From: Blastococcus aggregatus
Lineage (GTDB): Bacteria; Actinomycetota; Actinomycetes; Mycobacteriales; Geodermatophilaceae
Direction: 5' to 3'
Assembly: GCF_900221005.1 (NCBI RefSeq)
Contig: NZ_OBQI01000006.1
Location: 310,001 to 374,000, forward strand
DNA length: 64,000 bases
This document shows positions 6,682 to 13,898 of the stretch, in pieces. How positions within the stretch are numbered: the first letter of the stretch is position 1; the number at the start of each line of letters is the position of its first letter. The notes under the pieces are model-generated. The model worked only from the letters and a program-made list of their open reading frames with translations, was not told where the DNA came from and searched no databases. The position numbers and the translations under genes were made by a program.

Positions 6682-8052
6682 TCAGTTGGCCATGTCCACG
6701 AAGCGGCTGTAGTGGCCCTGGAAGGCGACGGTGACGTTCGCGGTCGGGCCGTTGCGGTGCTTGACCAGCATGATGTCGGCCTCGCCGGCCCGCGGGGACT
6801 CCTTCTCGTACATGTCCTCGCGGTGGATCATCATCACCATGTCGGCGTCCTGCTCGATCGAGCCGGACTCGCGGAGGTCGGACAGCATCGGCTTCTTGTC
6901 CTGACGCTGCTCCGACCCACGGTTGAGCTGCGACATCGCGATGACCGGGAGCTCGAGCTCCTTGGCCAGCAGCTTCAGCGCGCGGGAGAACTCCGAGACC
7001 TCCTGCTGGCGGCTCTCCACCTTCTTGCCCGAGGTCATCAGCTGCAGGTAGTCGATCACGATGAGCTTGAGGTCGTTGCGCTGCTTGAGCCGCCGGGCCT
7101 TGGCCCGGATCTCCATCATCGTCATGTTCGGTGAGTCGTCGATGTAGAGCGGCGCGTCGGCGATCTCGCCCATCCGCCGGGCCAGCTTCGACCAGTCCTC
7201 GTCGCTCAGCGTGCCGGCGCGCATGTGGTGCAGCGGCACCTTCGCCTCGGCCGACAGCAGACGCATGGTGATCTCGTGCTTGCTCATCTCGAGCGAGAAG
7301 ATGGCGGCGGGCATGTGGTGCTTCACCGACGCCGAGCGCGCGATGTCCAGGCCCAGGGTGCTCTTGCCGACACCGGGACGGGCCGCGATGACGATCATCT
7401 GGCCGGACTGCAGGCCGTTGGTCAGTTCGTCGAGGTCGCGGATGCCGGTCGGGACGCCGCGGCTCACACCGCCGCGGGACGCGATCGCGTCCAGCTCGTC
7501 CATCGTGGGCTGCAGGACGTCGGCGAGGCGCGAGTAGTCCTCGCTCATCCGCTTCTCGGTGACGTCGTAGATCTCCTGCTGGGCGCGGTCGACGATGTCG
7601 TCGACGTCGCCCCGGCCGCCGGCGGCGCCGTAGCCCAGCTGGACGACGCGCGTGCCGGCCTCGACCAGCCGGCGCAGCACTGCCTGCTCGGCCACGATCG
7701 CGGCGTAGTAGCCGGCGTTGGCCGCCGTCGGCGTCGAGGCGATGAGCGTGTGCAGGTAGACCGCGCCACCCATCTTGGACAGCTGGTCGGTGCGGTTCAG
7801 CTCGGCGGCGACGGTGATCGCGTCGGCGGGCTCACCGCGGCCGTACAGGTCAAGGACGACGTCGAAGATGATCTGGTGCGCCGGGCGGTAGAAGTCGGCG
7901 CCGTGCAGGACCTCGACGACGTCGGCGATGGCGTCCTTGCTGAGCAGCATGCCGCCGAGCACCGACTGCTCGGCCTGGACGTCCTGCGGGGGCTGCCGGT
8001 CGTACTCCGGCGCCGCCGCCATCGGCCGGCTGTACTCGTCGGCCACCGCCAC
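6682..8052 (-). CDS. dnaB: Replicative DNA helicase DnaB
   Basis: A 456-residue hexameric 5'-3' helicase of the replication fork. The N-terminal DnaB domain begins near PPQDVQAEQSVLGGML. The RecA-like C-terminal domain has Walker A ARPGVGKST, Walker B LIVIDYLQLM and the conserved MSQLNRG and SDLRESGSIEQDADMV segments. No intein is present, unlike many mycobacterial DnaBs. GTG at 8052 is the start because GGAGGT (8060-8065) lies 7 nt upstream; upstream in-frame codons look like leader. Its last 44 bp are duplicated at 4909-4952, the boundary of the island. It follows rplI in the same direction, as in other actinobacteria. Confidence 0.97.
   Translation of the reverse strand: MAVADEYSRPMAAAPEYDRQPPQDVQAEQSVLGGMLLSKDAIADVVEVLHGADFYRPAHQIIFDVVLDLYGRGEPADAITVAAELNRTDQLSKMGGAVYLHTLIASTPTAANAGYYAAIVAEQAVLRRLVEAGTRVVQLGYGAAGGRGDVDDIVDRAQQEIYDVTEKRMSEDYSRLADVLQPTMDELDAIASRGGVSRGVPTGIRDLDELTNGLQSGQMIVIAARPGVGKSTLGLDIARSASVKHHMPAAIFSLEMSKHEITMRLLSAEAKVPLHHMRAGTLSDEDWSKLARRMGEIADAPLYIDDSPNMTMMEIRAKARRLKQRNDLKLIVIDYLQLMTSGKKVESRQQEVSEFSRALKLLAKELELPVIAMSQLNRGSEQRQDKKPMLSDLRESGSIEQDADMVMMIHREDMYEKESPRAGEADIMLVKHRNGPTANVTVAFQGHYSRFVDMAN
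6684..6727. repeat. dnaB-proximal copy of 44-bp repeat (attachment site copy 2)
   Basis: This is the 3' end of the intact dnaB gene, identical to 4909-4952. After the copy the sequence continues as dnaB on one side and island DNA on the other (stop TGA at 6682-6684). Confidence 0.85.
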
Positions 8053-8251
8053 GGGGCATACCTCCATCTCCTGCAGGCGCGCCCGCAAGCCGCTCACCGA
8101 GGGGAAGCCGGGAGGTCGGCGGGCGCCGCCAGTGCCGAACGCGTGTTCGGTCCTTGCTACCGCCGGGCACTGACATTTCGCGTCCCGCAGCAGCTGGGGA
8201 GGACGTTAGGAACCTGGAGCGGCGCCGTCCAACACCTCGATCTGCACAACA

Positions 8252-8260
8252 TGTGGACAA
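8252..8260 (-). promoter_or_regulatory. DnaA box upstream of dnaB
   Basis: TTGTCCACA on the minus strand is an exact match to the actinobacterial DnaA box. It lies about 200 bp upstream of the dnaB start, with a one-mismatch copy at 8362-8370. It could let DnaA regulate dnaB or titrate DnaA. Confidence 0.5.
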
Positions 8261-8571
8261 GTCGGTGGACGGAGGCGTGTCGACATGTGGAGACGGACGG
8301 GGACACCCTGGGGTCGGCTCCCCGTCGCGAGCCGGTCACCTGCGCGGACGCCGTCCCCGGGCTGTGGACAGAAAGTTCTCCGAAACTTTTTTCCCGGTTG
8401 GCACGCGTGGTGTCGGCGTGACGAACGGGACCGTCCCATCCACCGCCGCGGGGCACCCGCGGGCGGGCGCGCGCCGCCGCCGCGGAGCACGGGACCGCCC
8501 GCGTGCGCAGCCGAGCGCGGGGGCACGGGCGACGACCGGCCGGGCGACCGCTGAGCACCCCCAGGACGCCA

Positions 8572-8605
8572 CGAGGGGCGCCGGACCGGAGTCCGGCGCC
8601 CCTCG
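8572..8605 (-). terminator. Terminator after rplI
   Basis: Perfect 15-bp stem (arms 8572-8586 and 8591-8605, loop CGGA), about 35 bp beyond the rplI stop on the minus strand. It separates the ribosomal/ssb operon from dnaB. Confidence 0.85.
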
Positions 8606-8640
8606 GGACGGTGCACGCGCTCAGGGCGCGCTCAGGCCGT

Positions 8641-9096
8641 TCAGCCGGCGACGACGTCGATCGCCAGCGTGGTGCTGACCTCGGGGTGCACCCGCACGGT
8701 GACGGTGTGCTGGCCCGTGGTCTTGATGCTGCTGGGCAGCTCGATCCGGCGACGGTCGAGCTCCGGGCCACCGGCCGCGGTGACCGCGGCGGCGACGTCG
8801 GCGGTGGTGACGCGACCGAAGAGGCGGCCACCGTCGCCGGCGCGAGCCGGCACGCGGACCTTCAGGCCGGCCAGCTGGCCGGCCACGGCCTGTGCCTCCT
8901 CGAGCGAGCGCACCTCACGGGAGGCACGTGCCCGGCGGAGCGACTCGATCTGCTTCTCGGCACCCCGGGTGGCCTTGATGGCCAGCCCGCGGGGCAGGAG
9001 GTAGTTGCGGCCGTAGCCGCCCTTGACCTCGACGGTGTCGCCGGAGGAACCGAGACCGGTGACCTCCTGCGTGAGGATCAGCTTCAGAGTGCTCAT
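8641..9096 (-). CDS. rplI: 50S ribosomal protein L9
   Basis: At 151 residues, this is the normal length of L9, which bridges 23S rRNA domain V and projects from the large subunit. The N-domain signature GDTVEVKGGYGRNYLLPRG is near residue 19, followed by the long linker helix (SLRRARASREVRSLEEAQ) and the C-terminal RNA-binding domain (GRLFGRVTTADVA). It starts with ATG 2 nt after the rpsR stop and is the last gene of the rpsF-ssb-rpsR-rplI operon; a hairpin follows. Confidence 0.97.
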   Translation of the reverse strand: MSTLKLILTQEVTGLGSSGDTVEVKGGYGRNYLLPRGLAIKATRGAEKQIESLRRARASREVRSLEEAQAVAGQLAGLKVRVPARAGDGGRLFGRVTTADVAAAVTAAGGPELDRRRIELPSSIKTTGQHTVTVRVHPEVSTTLAIDVVAG

Positions 9097-9098
9097 GA

Positions 9099-9335
9099 TC
9101 AGCGCGCCGTGGAGGTGTAGGGCAGCAGGGCCATCTCGCGGCTGTTCTTCACAGCGATCGCGACATCACGCTGGTGCTGGCTGCAGTTGCCGCTGACGCG
9201 GCGGGCACGGATCTTGCCGCGGTCGGAGATGAACTTCCGCAGCAGCGTCGTGTCCTTGTAGTCGACGCCGGTCGCCTTGTCCTTGCAGAACTGGCAGACC
9301 TTCTTCTTGACCTTGCGAATGGGTGGCTTGGGCAC
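9099..9335 (-). CDS. rpsR: 30S ribosomal protein S18 (zinc-binding form)
   Basis: A 78-residue S18 that pairs with S6 on the platform of the small subunit. The zinc ligands are kept: CQFC at residues 14-17 and a later Cys in GNCSQHQ, so this is the C+ form, not the zinc-free paralogue induced by zinc starvation. Conserved [15 protein letters not shown] is present. It lies between ssb (43 bp) and rplI (2 bp) in one operon. Confidence 0.97.
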   Translation of the reverse strand: MPKPPIRKVKKKVCQFCKDKATGVDYKDTTLLRKFISDRGKIRARRVSGNCSQHQRDVAIAVKNSREMALLPYTSTAR

Positions 9336-9378
9336 CGGAGTACTCCAGAGATCTCAGAGAGAAAGAGGGATCGAGGGA

Positions 9379-9888
9379 TCAGAAGGGCGGCTCGTCGGAG
9401 GGGCCGGCCGGCGTCGACCAGGGGTCGCTCGCACCGCCGCCACCGCCGCCGCTGGGGCCGCCGAAGCCGCCTCCACCGCCACCGCCGCTGCCGCCACCGA
9501 AGCCGCCGCCGCCACCCTCACCGCGGGAGGCCTTGGTGACCTTCGCGGTGGCGTAGCGCAGCGAGGGGCCGATCTCGTCGACCTCCAGCTCGATGACGGT
9601 GCGCTTCTCGCCTTCCTTCGTGTCGAACGAGCGCTGCTTGAGCCGCCCGCTGACGATGACCCGCGAACCGCGGGTGAGGGACTCGGCGACGTTCTCGGCC
9701 ACCTGGCGCCACACGTTGCACCGGAGGAACAGCGCTTCGCCGTCCTTCCACTCCTGCGACTGGCGGTCGAAGGTGCGCGGCGTCGAGGCCACGGTGAAGT
9801 TGGCGACGGCGGCACCCGACGGCGTGAACCGCAGCTCGGGGTCCGACGTCAGGTTGCCGATGACGGTGATGACGGTTTCGCCGGCCAT
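9379..9888 (-). CDS. ssb: Single-stranded DNA-binding protein
   Basis: A 169-residue SSB. The OB-fold fills residues 1-115 ([20 protein letters not shown] at the start; [18 protein letters not shown] near 69), followed by a Gly-rich flexible linker (GGGGGFGG repeats) and the acidic tip DEPPF that binds partner proteins. It coats ssDNA at forks and recruits repair enzymes. It sits 2 bp after rpsF in the ribosomal operon, the usual bacterial arrangement. Confidence 0.97.
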   Translation of the reverse strand: MAGETVITVIGNLTSDPELRFTPSGAAVANFTVASTPRTFDRQSQEWKDGEALFLRCNVWRQVAENVAESLTRGSRVIVSGRLKQRSFDTKEGEKRTVIELEVDEIGPSLRYATAKVTKASRGEGGGGGFGGGSGGGGGGGFGGPSGGGGGGASDPWSTPAGPSDEPPF

Positions 9889-9890
9889 GC

Positions 9891-10178
9891 TCAGTGAGCC
9901 TCGGGGCGCATCAGCTTCGTACGGAGCACCGACTCGTTGAGGTTCAGCTGCCGGTCCAGCTCCTGGACGGCGGCCGGCTCGGCCTGGATGTCGATGATCG
10001 CGTAGATGCCCTCGGGCTTCTTGTTGATCTCGTAGGCCATCCGGCGACGACCCCAGATCTCGGTCTTGACGGTGCCACCGGAGTTGGTGACGACGGTCAG
10101 GAACCGGTCGAGCGAGGGCGCGATGGTGCGCTCCTCGAGATCGGGGTCGAGGATGATCATCAGTTCGTAATTGCGCAC
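9891..10178 (-). CDS. rpsF: 30S ribosomal protein S6
   Basis: A 95-residue S6, which binds S18 in the 30S platform. It begins [17 protein letters not shown], and conserved GRRRMAYEI and EGIYAIIDI follow. GTG at 10178 is chosen over upstream codons because it gives the normal S6 N-terminus; AGGAGG lies 11 nt upstream, slightly far. First gene of the rpsF-ssb-rpsR-rplI operon. A hairpin stands just upstream in the leader (10208-10226). Confidence 0.95.
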   Translation of the reverse strand: MRNYELMIILDPDLEERTIAPSLDRFLTVVTNSGGTVKTEIWGRRRMAYEINKKPEGIYAIIDIQAEPAAVQELDRQLNLNESVLRTKLMRPEAH

Positions 10179-10207
10179 GGAGAACCCCACCTCCTCTGGT
10201 CTCGGCG

Positions 10208-10226
10208 GCTGCAGGGGATCTGCAGC
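10208..10226 (-). promoter_or_regulatory. Leader hairpin of the rpsF operon
   Basis: GCTGCAG / CTGCAGC arms (10208-10214 and 10220-10226) with a 5-nt loop lie upstream of the rpsF ribosome site; on the transcript the stem is followed by CCGCCGAG. S6:S18 is known to bind a leader stem carrying a CCG element in many bacteria, so this may be an autoregulatory site. The match is only suggestive. Confidence 0.35.
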
Positions 10227-10347
10227 AGGAGGGTTGTGCATGCGTTGCGCGTCCCGACGAGCTCGTGGAGTGCCGGAACGCGCGGGCCCAGGCTACCAGT
10301 GACCCAGGGTGCGCCCGGCGTCGTCCACAGGGAGCCCGGGAACGGCA

Positions 10348-10381
10348 GCGGCCGCCGGCCCCTGAGGGGGACGGCGGCCGC
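10348..10381 (-). terminator. Terminator of the surface-protein gene
   Basis: GC-rich hairpin (arms 10348-10362 and 10366-10381, one mismatch) beginning 16 bp beyond the stop at 10397 on the minus strand. Confidence 0.75.
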
Positions 10382-10396
10382 GGGCCCGGCGGAGCG

Positions 10397-11428
10397 TCAG
10401 CTGGAGGCGCGCGAGGCCTGGTGGGTGCGGACCAGGGCGGCGCCGGCGGCAGCCAGGGCGACCACCGCGGCCAGGGCCGCCGCCGGCAGCGGCGTCGCGG
10501 TGGACGCGGTGTCGGCCGTGGTGTCCAGGGCCTCGCCCTCGGCGTCCAGGCCCGACCCGTTCAGGCCGGCGAGCTGGCCGAAGACGGGGACGGTCGCGCC
10601 GTCGTAGCTGCCGGCCAGGCCGCCGGAACCCGAACCGGTGCCGGCCGAGCCGGTCGCGTTGCGGGAGGCGAGGAAGCGGGCCGGGTCGAAGGCGGCCGCG
10701 GCCGAGCCGGTGCCGGGGCTCAGCTGAGCGGCGCCCGCACCGGTCGAGTAGGTGTACTGGCTGCCCGGGACGCCCTCGACGGCCGGCTGCTCGGGAGCCG
10801 CCGCCGGGGGAGCGACGGCCCCGGGAACGGTGGGGGTGTTCGGCTGGGCGCTGGGCGGCGTCGGCAGCAGGCCACCGGCAGCCGGCGCCGGGAGGGTCAG
10901 CGGCGGGAGCTGCGGCAGGTTCACACCCGGCAGGTTCGGCAGCGGGATCAGCGTGTTCACCACGAACGGCGTCGGGGCCGGCAGCGGCGGCAGCAGCTTG
11001 GTGGCGGCGTCGGTGAGGACCGAGGTCAGCGAGGCGTTGCTTTGCAGCCGGTAGGTGTAGGTGATCGAGCAGGTCAGGCAGGTGCTGGCGAACGTCTCGG
11101 CGACCGAGGCGCCCGGTGCGAGCACCCGCTGACCCGAGGGCAGGCCGAGCGTCACCTCCGTCTTCGCGGTGACGCTCACCAGCGTGGGGAGCAGCCCGCC
11201 GCCACCGACCTGGACGGTCTTGTCCTGGATCTCGTTGACGAAGGTGACCGTGCCGCCGCCGTCGACGGAGACCACGGGCGGGGTCAGGTCACGGATCGGC
11301 ACGGTGACGGCGGGGGCGGCGCCGGCGGGCGGGGCCAGGACGACCGCGGCGGCTGCGACGGAGAGCCAGCCGAGGATCGCGACGGCGATGCCACGCCGCG
11401 CGTTCCGGTGGATGCGATCCGTTGCCAT
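10397..11428 (-). CDS. Secreted, C-terminally anchored surface protein of unknown function
   Basis: 343 residues. An N-terminal signal peptide ([25 protein letters not shown] cleavage region near residue 37) leads to a beta-rich domain of about 100 residues ([19 protein letters not shown]) with a close Cys pair in [11 protein letters not shown] long Pro/Ala-rich region ([17 protein letters not shown]) follows, then a C-terminal hydrophobic segment ([20 protein letters not shown]) and basic tail [10 protein letters not shown]. The opening domain recalls cupredoxin-like folds but no copper ligands can be assigned. GGAGG lies about 9 nt before the ATG. It probably spans or decorates the cell wall. 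I do not recognise a named family. Confidence 0.7.
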   Translation of the reverse strand: MATDRIHRNARRGIAVAILGWLSVAAAAVVLAPPAGAAPAVTVPIRDLTPPVVSVDGGGTVTFVNEIQDKTVQVGGGGLLPTLVSVTAKTEVTLGLPSGQRVLAPGASVAETFASTCLTCSITYTYRLQSNASLTSVLTDAATKLLPPLPAPTPFVVNTLIPLPNLPGVNLPQLPPLTLPAPAAGGLLPTPPSAQPNTPTVPGAVAPPAAAPEQPAVEGVPGSQYTYSTGAGAAQLSPGTGSAAAAFDPARFLASRNATGSAGTGSGSGGLAGSYDGATVPVFGQLAGLNGSGLDAEGEALDTTADTASTATPLPAAALAAVVALAAAGAALVRTHQASRASS

Positions 11429-11548
11429 CTGCGAAGAACCTCCGACTCGACCTACTGCTGGGTAACCCCCGTCACGCTGCTTGAACGATGATGTGTGATC
11501 CGGGTTACGGCTAAACCTGGATCGGGTCGCGAACTAGTGTCCGGAGGC

Positions 11549-12337
11549 GTGGCCAACCACCCGATCGGCGTACACGTGGGCGCAGCGAGCGAGGGGCCGC
11601 TGGCAGCGGCCGCCGAGCTGGACGCCGACGCCGTCCAGCTGTTCCTGACCGACCCGCAGAGCTACAAGGCGCCGAAGCCGCGTCCCGACGAGGCCGAACT
11701 CCGGGCCGCCGACGTCACCGTCGTCGTGCACGCGCCGTACATGCTCAACGTGGCGTCGACGAACAACCGGATCCGCGTTCCCGGCCGCAAGCTGCTGGCC
11801 CAGCACGCCTCGGCGGCCGCGGCGATCGGCGCCCTCGGGCTGGTCGTGCACGGCGGGCACGTGCTGGCCACGGACGATCCGGCCGCCGGCGTCGACAACT
11901 GGCGCAAGACCTTCGCCTACCAGGCGAAGGACGGCGGCTTCGCGCTCCCGCTGCTCATCGAGAACACCGCCGGCGGCGGCAACGCCATGGCCCGTGACCT
12001 GGACGCGCTCGCCCGGCTCTGGGAGGCGGTGGGGGAGTTCGGCGCCGGGTTCGTGCTGGACACCTGCCACGCCTGGGCCGCCGGCTGGGACCTGGGCAGC
12101 GTCGTCGACGACGTCCGCGCGATCACCGGCCGGATCGACCTCGTGCACCTGAACAACAGCCGCGACCCGGCCGGCTCCAGCCGCGACCGGCACGCACCGC
12201 TGGCCGACGGCGAGATCCCGACCGAACTGCTCCTCGAGGTGGCCCGCGCCGCGGACTGCCCGGTGATTCTCGAGACCCCCGGGGACGCCGCGGGCCACGC
12301 CGGGGAGATCGCGCTGGTCAGGAACGCGCTCACCTAG
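11549..12337 (+). CDS. nfo: Endonuclease IV-type AP endonuclease
   Basis: A 262-residue TIM-barrel zinc enzyme that cuts DNA 5' of abasic sites in base excision repair. Metal ligands fit the family: His in VVHAPYML and VVHGGH, Glu in LLIENTAGGGN, Asp/His in VLDTCHAW, His in LVHLNNS, D-R-H in SSRDRHAPL and the final Glu in VILETPG. I chose GTG at 11549: TAGTGT at 11535-11540 is a likely -10 box 8 nt upstream, and the protein then opens directly with the first strand (HPIGVHVG). GTG at 11537 is an alternative. Confidence 0.9.
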   Translation: MANHPIGVHVGAASEGPLAAAAELDADAVQLFLTDPQSYKAPKPRPDEAELRAADVTVVVHAPYMLNVASTNNRIRVPGRKLLAQHASAAAAIGALGLVVHGGHVLATDDPAAGVDNWRKTFAYQAKDGGFALPLLIENTAGGGNAMARDLDALARLWEAVGEFGAGFVLDTCHAWAAGWDLGSVVDDVRAITGRIDLVHLNNSRDPAGSSRDRHAPLADGEIPTELLLEVARAADCPVILETPGDAAGHAGEIALVRNALT

Positions 12338-12340
12338 CCG

Positions 12341-12415
12341 TCCTCCCTCACCGCAGCGCTTCCTCCCTCACCGTGTGCCGTGAGGGAGGAAGCTCGATGA
12401 TCAGGTGACCTGATC
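12341..12415. repeat. Dispersed hairpin repeat, copy 1
   Basis: Three modules: TCCTCCCTCACCG (12341-12353), a hairpin TCCTCCCTCAC...GTGAGGGAGGA (12361-12390), and the palindrome GATCAGGTGACCTGATC (12399-12415). The same modules in reverse order and orientation occur at 52344-52427. The palindrome supplies the last codons of the GT87-like gene (D-Q-V-T-stop). It serves as terminator between two convergent genes. Confidence 0.75.
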
Positions 12416-13876
12416 CCGGCGGCGGCCCAGGACCACGATGTCCTCGGCGCGCTCCAGCGGACCGCCGGCCGGGTCGTCGACGCCGGGCCAGCTCGTGCGG
12501 ACGACGTCGCGGTCGGGCCGCAGCACGTCCCGGACCACCAGCCCCATGAGGACGACGACGGCGACGTCGCGGAGGCCCACGGCGAGGAAGAACCAGCCGA
12601 CCTCGATGCCGTTGTCGTCGGTGCCGAGGTAGTGCAGCATCGTCGCCACCCAGACCAGCACCTCGGTGGCCTGCCACAGCAGCAGCGACCGCCACCGCGG
12701 GCGGGCCAGCACGGCGAGCGGCAGCAGCCAGAGCGAGTACTGCGGGCTCCACACCTTGTTGAGCAGCAGGAACGCCGCGACCAGCAGGAACGCGATCTGC
12801 GGCAGCCGCGGGCGCAGGGGTGCGGCGAACGTCAGCCACGCGACCCCGAGTCCGACGAGCAGCAGCGCGACGGTCACCACGGCGTTGAGCACGGTGGGCG
12901 CCTGCCCCTCGGCGAGCGGCCCGTCGAACAGCTCCCCACCGGCCAGCCGGCTGAGCATGTTCCAGATCGACTCCGGGTTCGCCCCGCGCTCGCGGCTGAA
13001 CGCGAAGAACCACGACCAGTTCTCCTGCGCGGCCAGCGCGACGGGCAGGTTGACGGCGGTCCAGGCGAGGATCGCCGCCCCGGCGGTCCTCGCCCACTCG
13101 GTCAGCCGGCCCGCCCGGAGGCACAGCAGGAAGAGCGCGCCCAGGATCAGCACCGGGTAGAGCTTGGCGGCGACGCCCAGCCCGAGGAGGACGCCGGCCA
13201 GCACCGGCCGGGAGCGGGCCCAGGCGAGCATCGCGGCGGTCGACAGCGCGACCGCCAGCACGTCCCAGTTGGTGAAGGCGTGCACCACCAGCAGCGGCGA
13301 CAGCCCGATCATGGCCGCGTCCCACGGCCGCCGGCCCGCCAGGCGCAGGACGGCGCCCACCAGCGCCAGCCCGAACAGGGCGAGCAGCAGGCAGGTGACG
13401 ACGTAGTAGCTCTCGACCGGCGGCGCGTCGGGCAGGAACCCGAGGGAGCCGGCCAGGGCGTCGTAGCCGCGCGCCACCTGCGCGGACAGCGCCATGAACC
13501 CGCCGGTGAGCACGGGGTACTCGACCGCTGAGTCCAGGTAGGGCTGCGCGCCGTCGCCCAGGCCGTAGGAGCCGAAGAGCGGGACGGCGTCGGAGTAGCA
13601 GAGGTGGGTGTACTGGCGGGAGCCGCTCCAGTCGCCGTCGGCACACGGCGCCTGCTTCGCCCAGGCCAGGCTCAGCGCCAGGACGACGAACAGCAGGCAG
13701 ACCCGCAGCGGCGTCCAGAACAGCGCCCGGCCGGTCACCGCGTGCCGGCCCCACGGGCCGCCGACCGCCTCGCTGGCCTGGGCGGCGACCGGATCGGTCC
13801 AGGTCGGCACGACCCGGTCCGGGAACGCGGCGGGCCCGTCCGCGGTGGCGGACGGGCCCGACGGCGTGCTGCTCAC
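12401..13876 (-). CDS. Polytopic membrane glycosyltransferase-like protein (GT87/DUF2029 type)
   Basis: 491 residues with about ten hydrophobic spans (for example LRVCLLFVVLALSLAWA, VVTCLLLALFGLALVGAVL, PQIAFLLVAAFLLLNKVW). The first loop (WSGSRQYTHLCYSDAVPLFG) and the loop EYPVLTGGFM are typical of GT-C family mannosyltransferase-like proteins using polyprenyl-phosphate sugars. In mycobacteria the homologue (Rv0051) also follows ponA1, so a wall or envelope glycan role is likely. Start GTG at 13876; CACACT 6 nt upstream may be a -10 box. It lies just downstream of the penicillin-binding protein, same strand. The C-terminus ends inside a dispersed repeat. Confidence 0.8.
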   Translation of the reverse strand: MSSTPSGPSATADGPAAFPDRVVPTWTDPVAAQASEAVGGPWGRHAVTGRALFWTPLRVCLLFVVLALSLAWAKQAPCADGDWSGSRQYTHLCYSDAVPLFGSYGLGDGAQPYLDSAVEYPVLTGGFMALSAQVARGYDALAGSLGFLPDAPPVESYYVVTCLLLALFGLALVGAVLRLAGRRPWDAAMIGLSPLLVVHAFTNWDVLAVALSTAAMLAWARSRPVLAGVLLGLGVAAKLYPVLILGALFLLCLRAGRLTEWARTAGAAILAWTAVNLPVALAAQENWSWFFAFSRERGANPESIWNMLSRLAGGELFDGPLAEGQAPTVLNAVVTVALLLVGLGVAWLTFAAPLRPRLPQIAFLLVAAFLLLNKVWSPQYSLWLLPLAVLARPRWRSLLLWQATEVLVWVATMLHYLGTDDNGIEVGWFFLAVGLRDVAVVVLMGLVVRDVLRPDRDVVRTSWPGVDDPAGGPLERAEDIVVLGRRRDQVT

Positions 13877-13898
13877 CCGGTCAGTGTGCGGGACCGGG

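Larger units (their letters stand above)
4909..6727. mobile_element. Small genomic island flanked by a 44-bp duplication of the dnaB 3' end
   Basis: The last 44 bp of dnaB (6684-6727) recur exactly at 4909-4952. The distal copy again ends in codons for M-A-N but with a TAG stop, whereas the intact gene ends in TGA. This is the structure left by site-specific integration into the 3' end of a gene: the incoming element rebuilds dnaB and displaces the original end. Between the copies lie a toxin-antitoxin pair and one unrecognised gene, in visibly lower-GC DNA with more mixed codon use than the surroundings. No integrase is present, so it is either a remnant or a minimal element moved in trans. 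Confidence 0.75.
8053..8640. other. dnaB leader / rplI-dnaB intergenic region with DnaA box
   Basis: About 590 bp without a convincing gene. It holds the dnaB ribosome site at 8060-8065, a perfect DnaA box TGTGGACAA at 8252-8260 (TTGTCCACA on the minus strand), a near-match TGTGGACAG at 8362-8370, and a short hairpin followed by six T on the plus strand (about 8371-8394). The rplI terminator is at 8572-8605. No tRNA or other RNA gene was recognised. The promoter of dnaB should lie here. Confidence 0.6.

Noticed and set aside
6682-8052. Intein in dnaB
   Set aside because: The helicase motifs are contiguous and the protein is of normal length.
8371-8394. Hairpin plus T-run on the plus strand as a terminator
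   Set aside because: No plus-strand gene precedes it and the stem is only about 5 bp.
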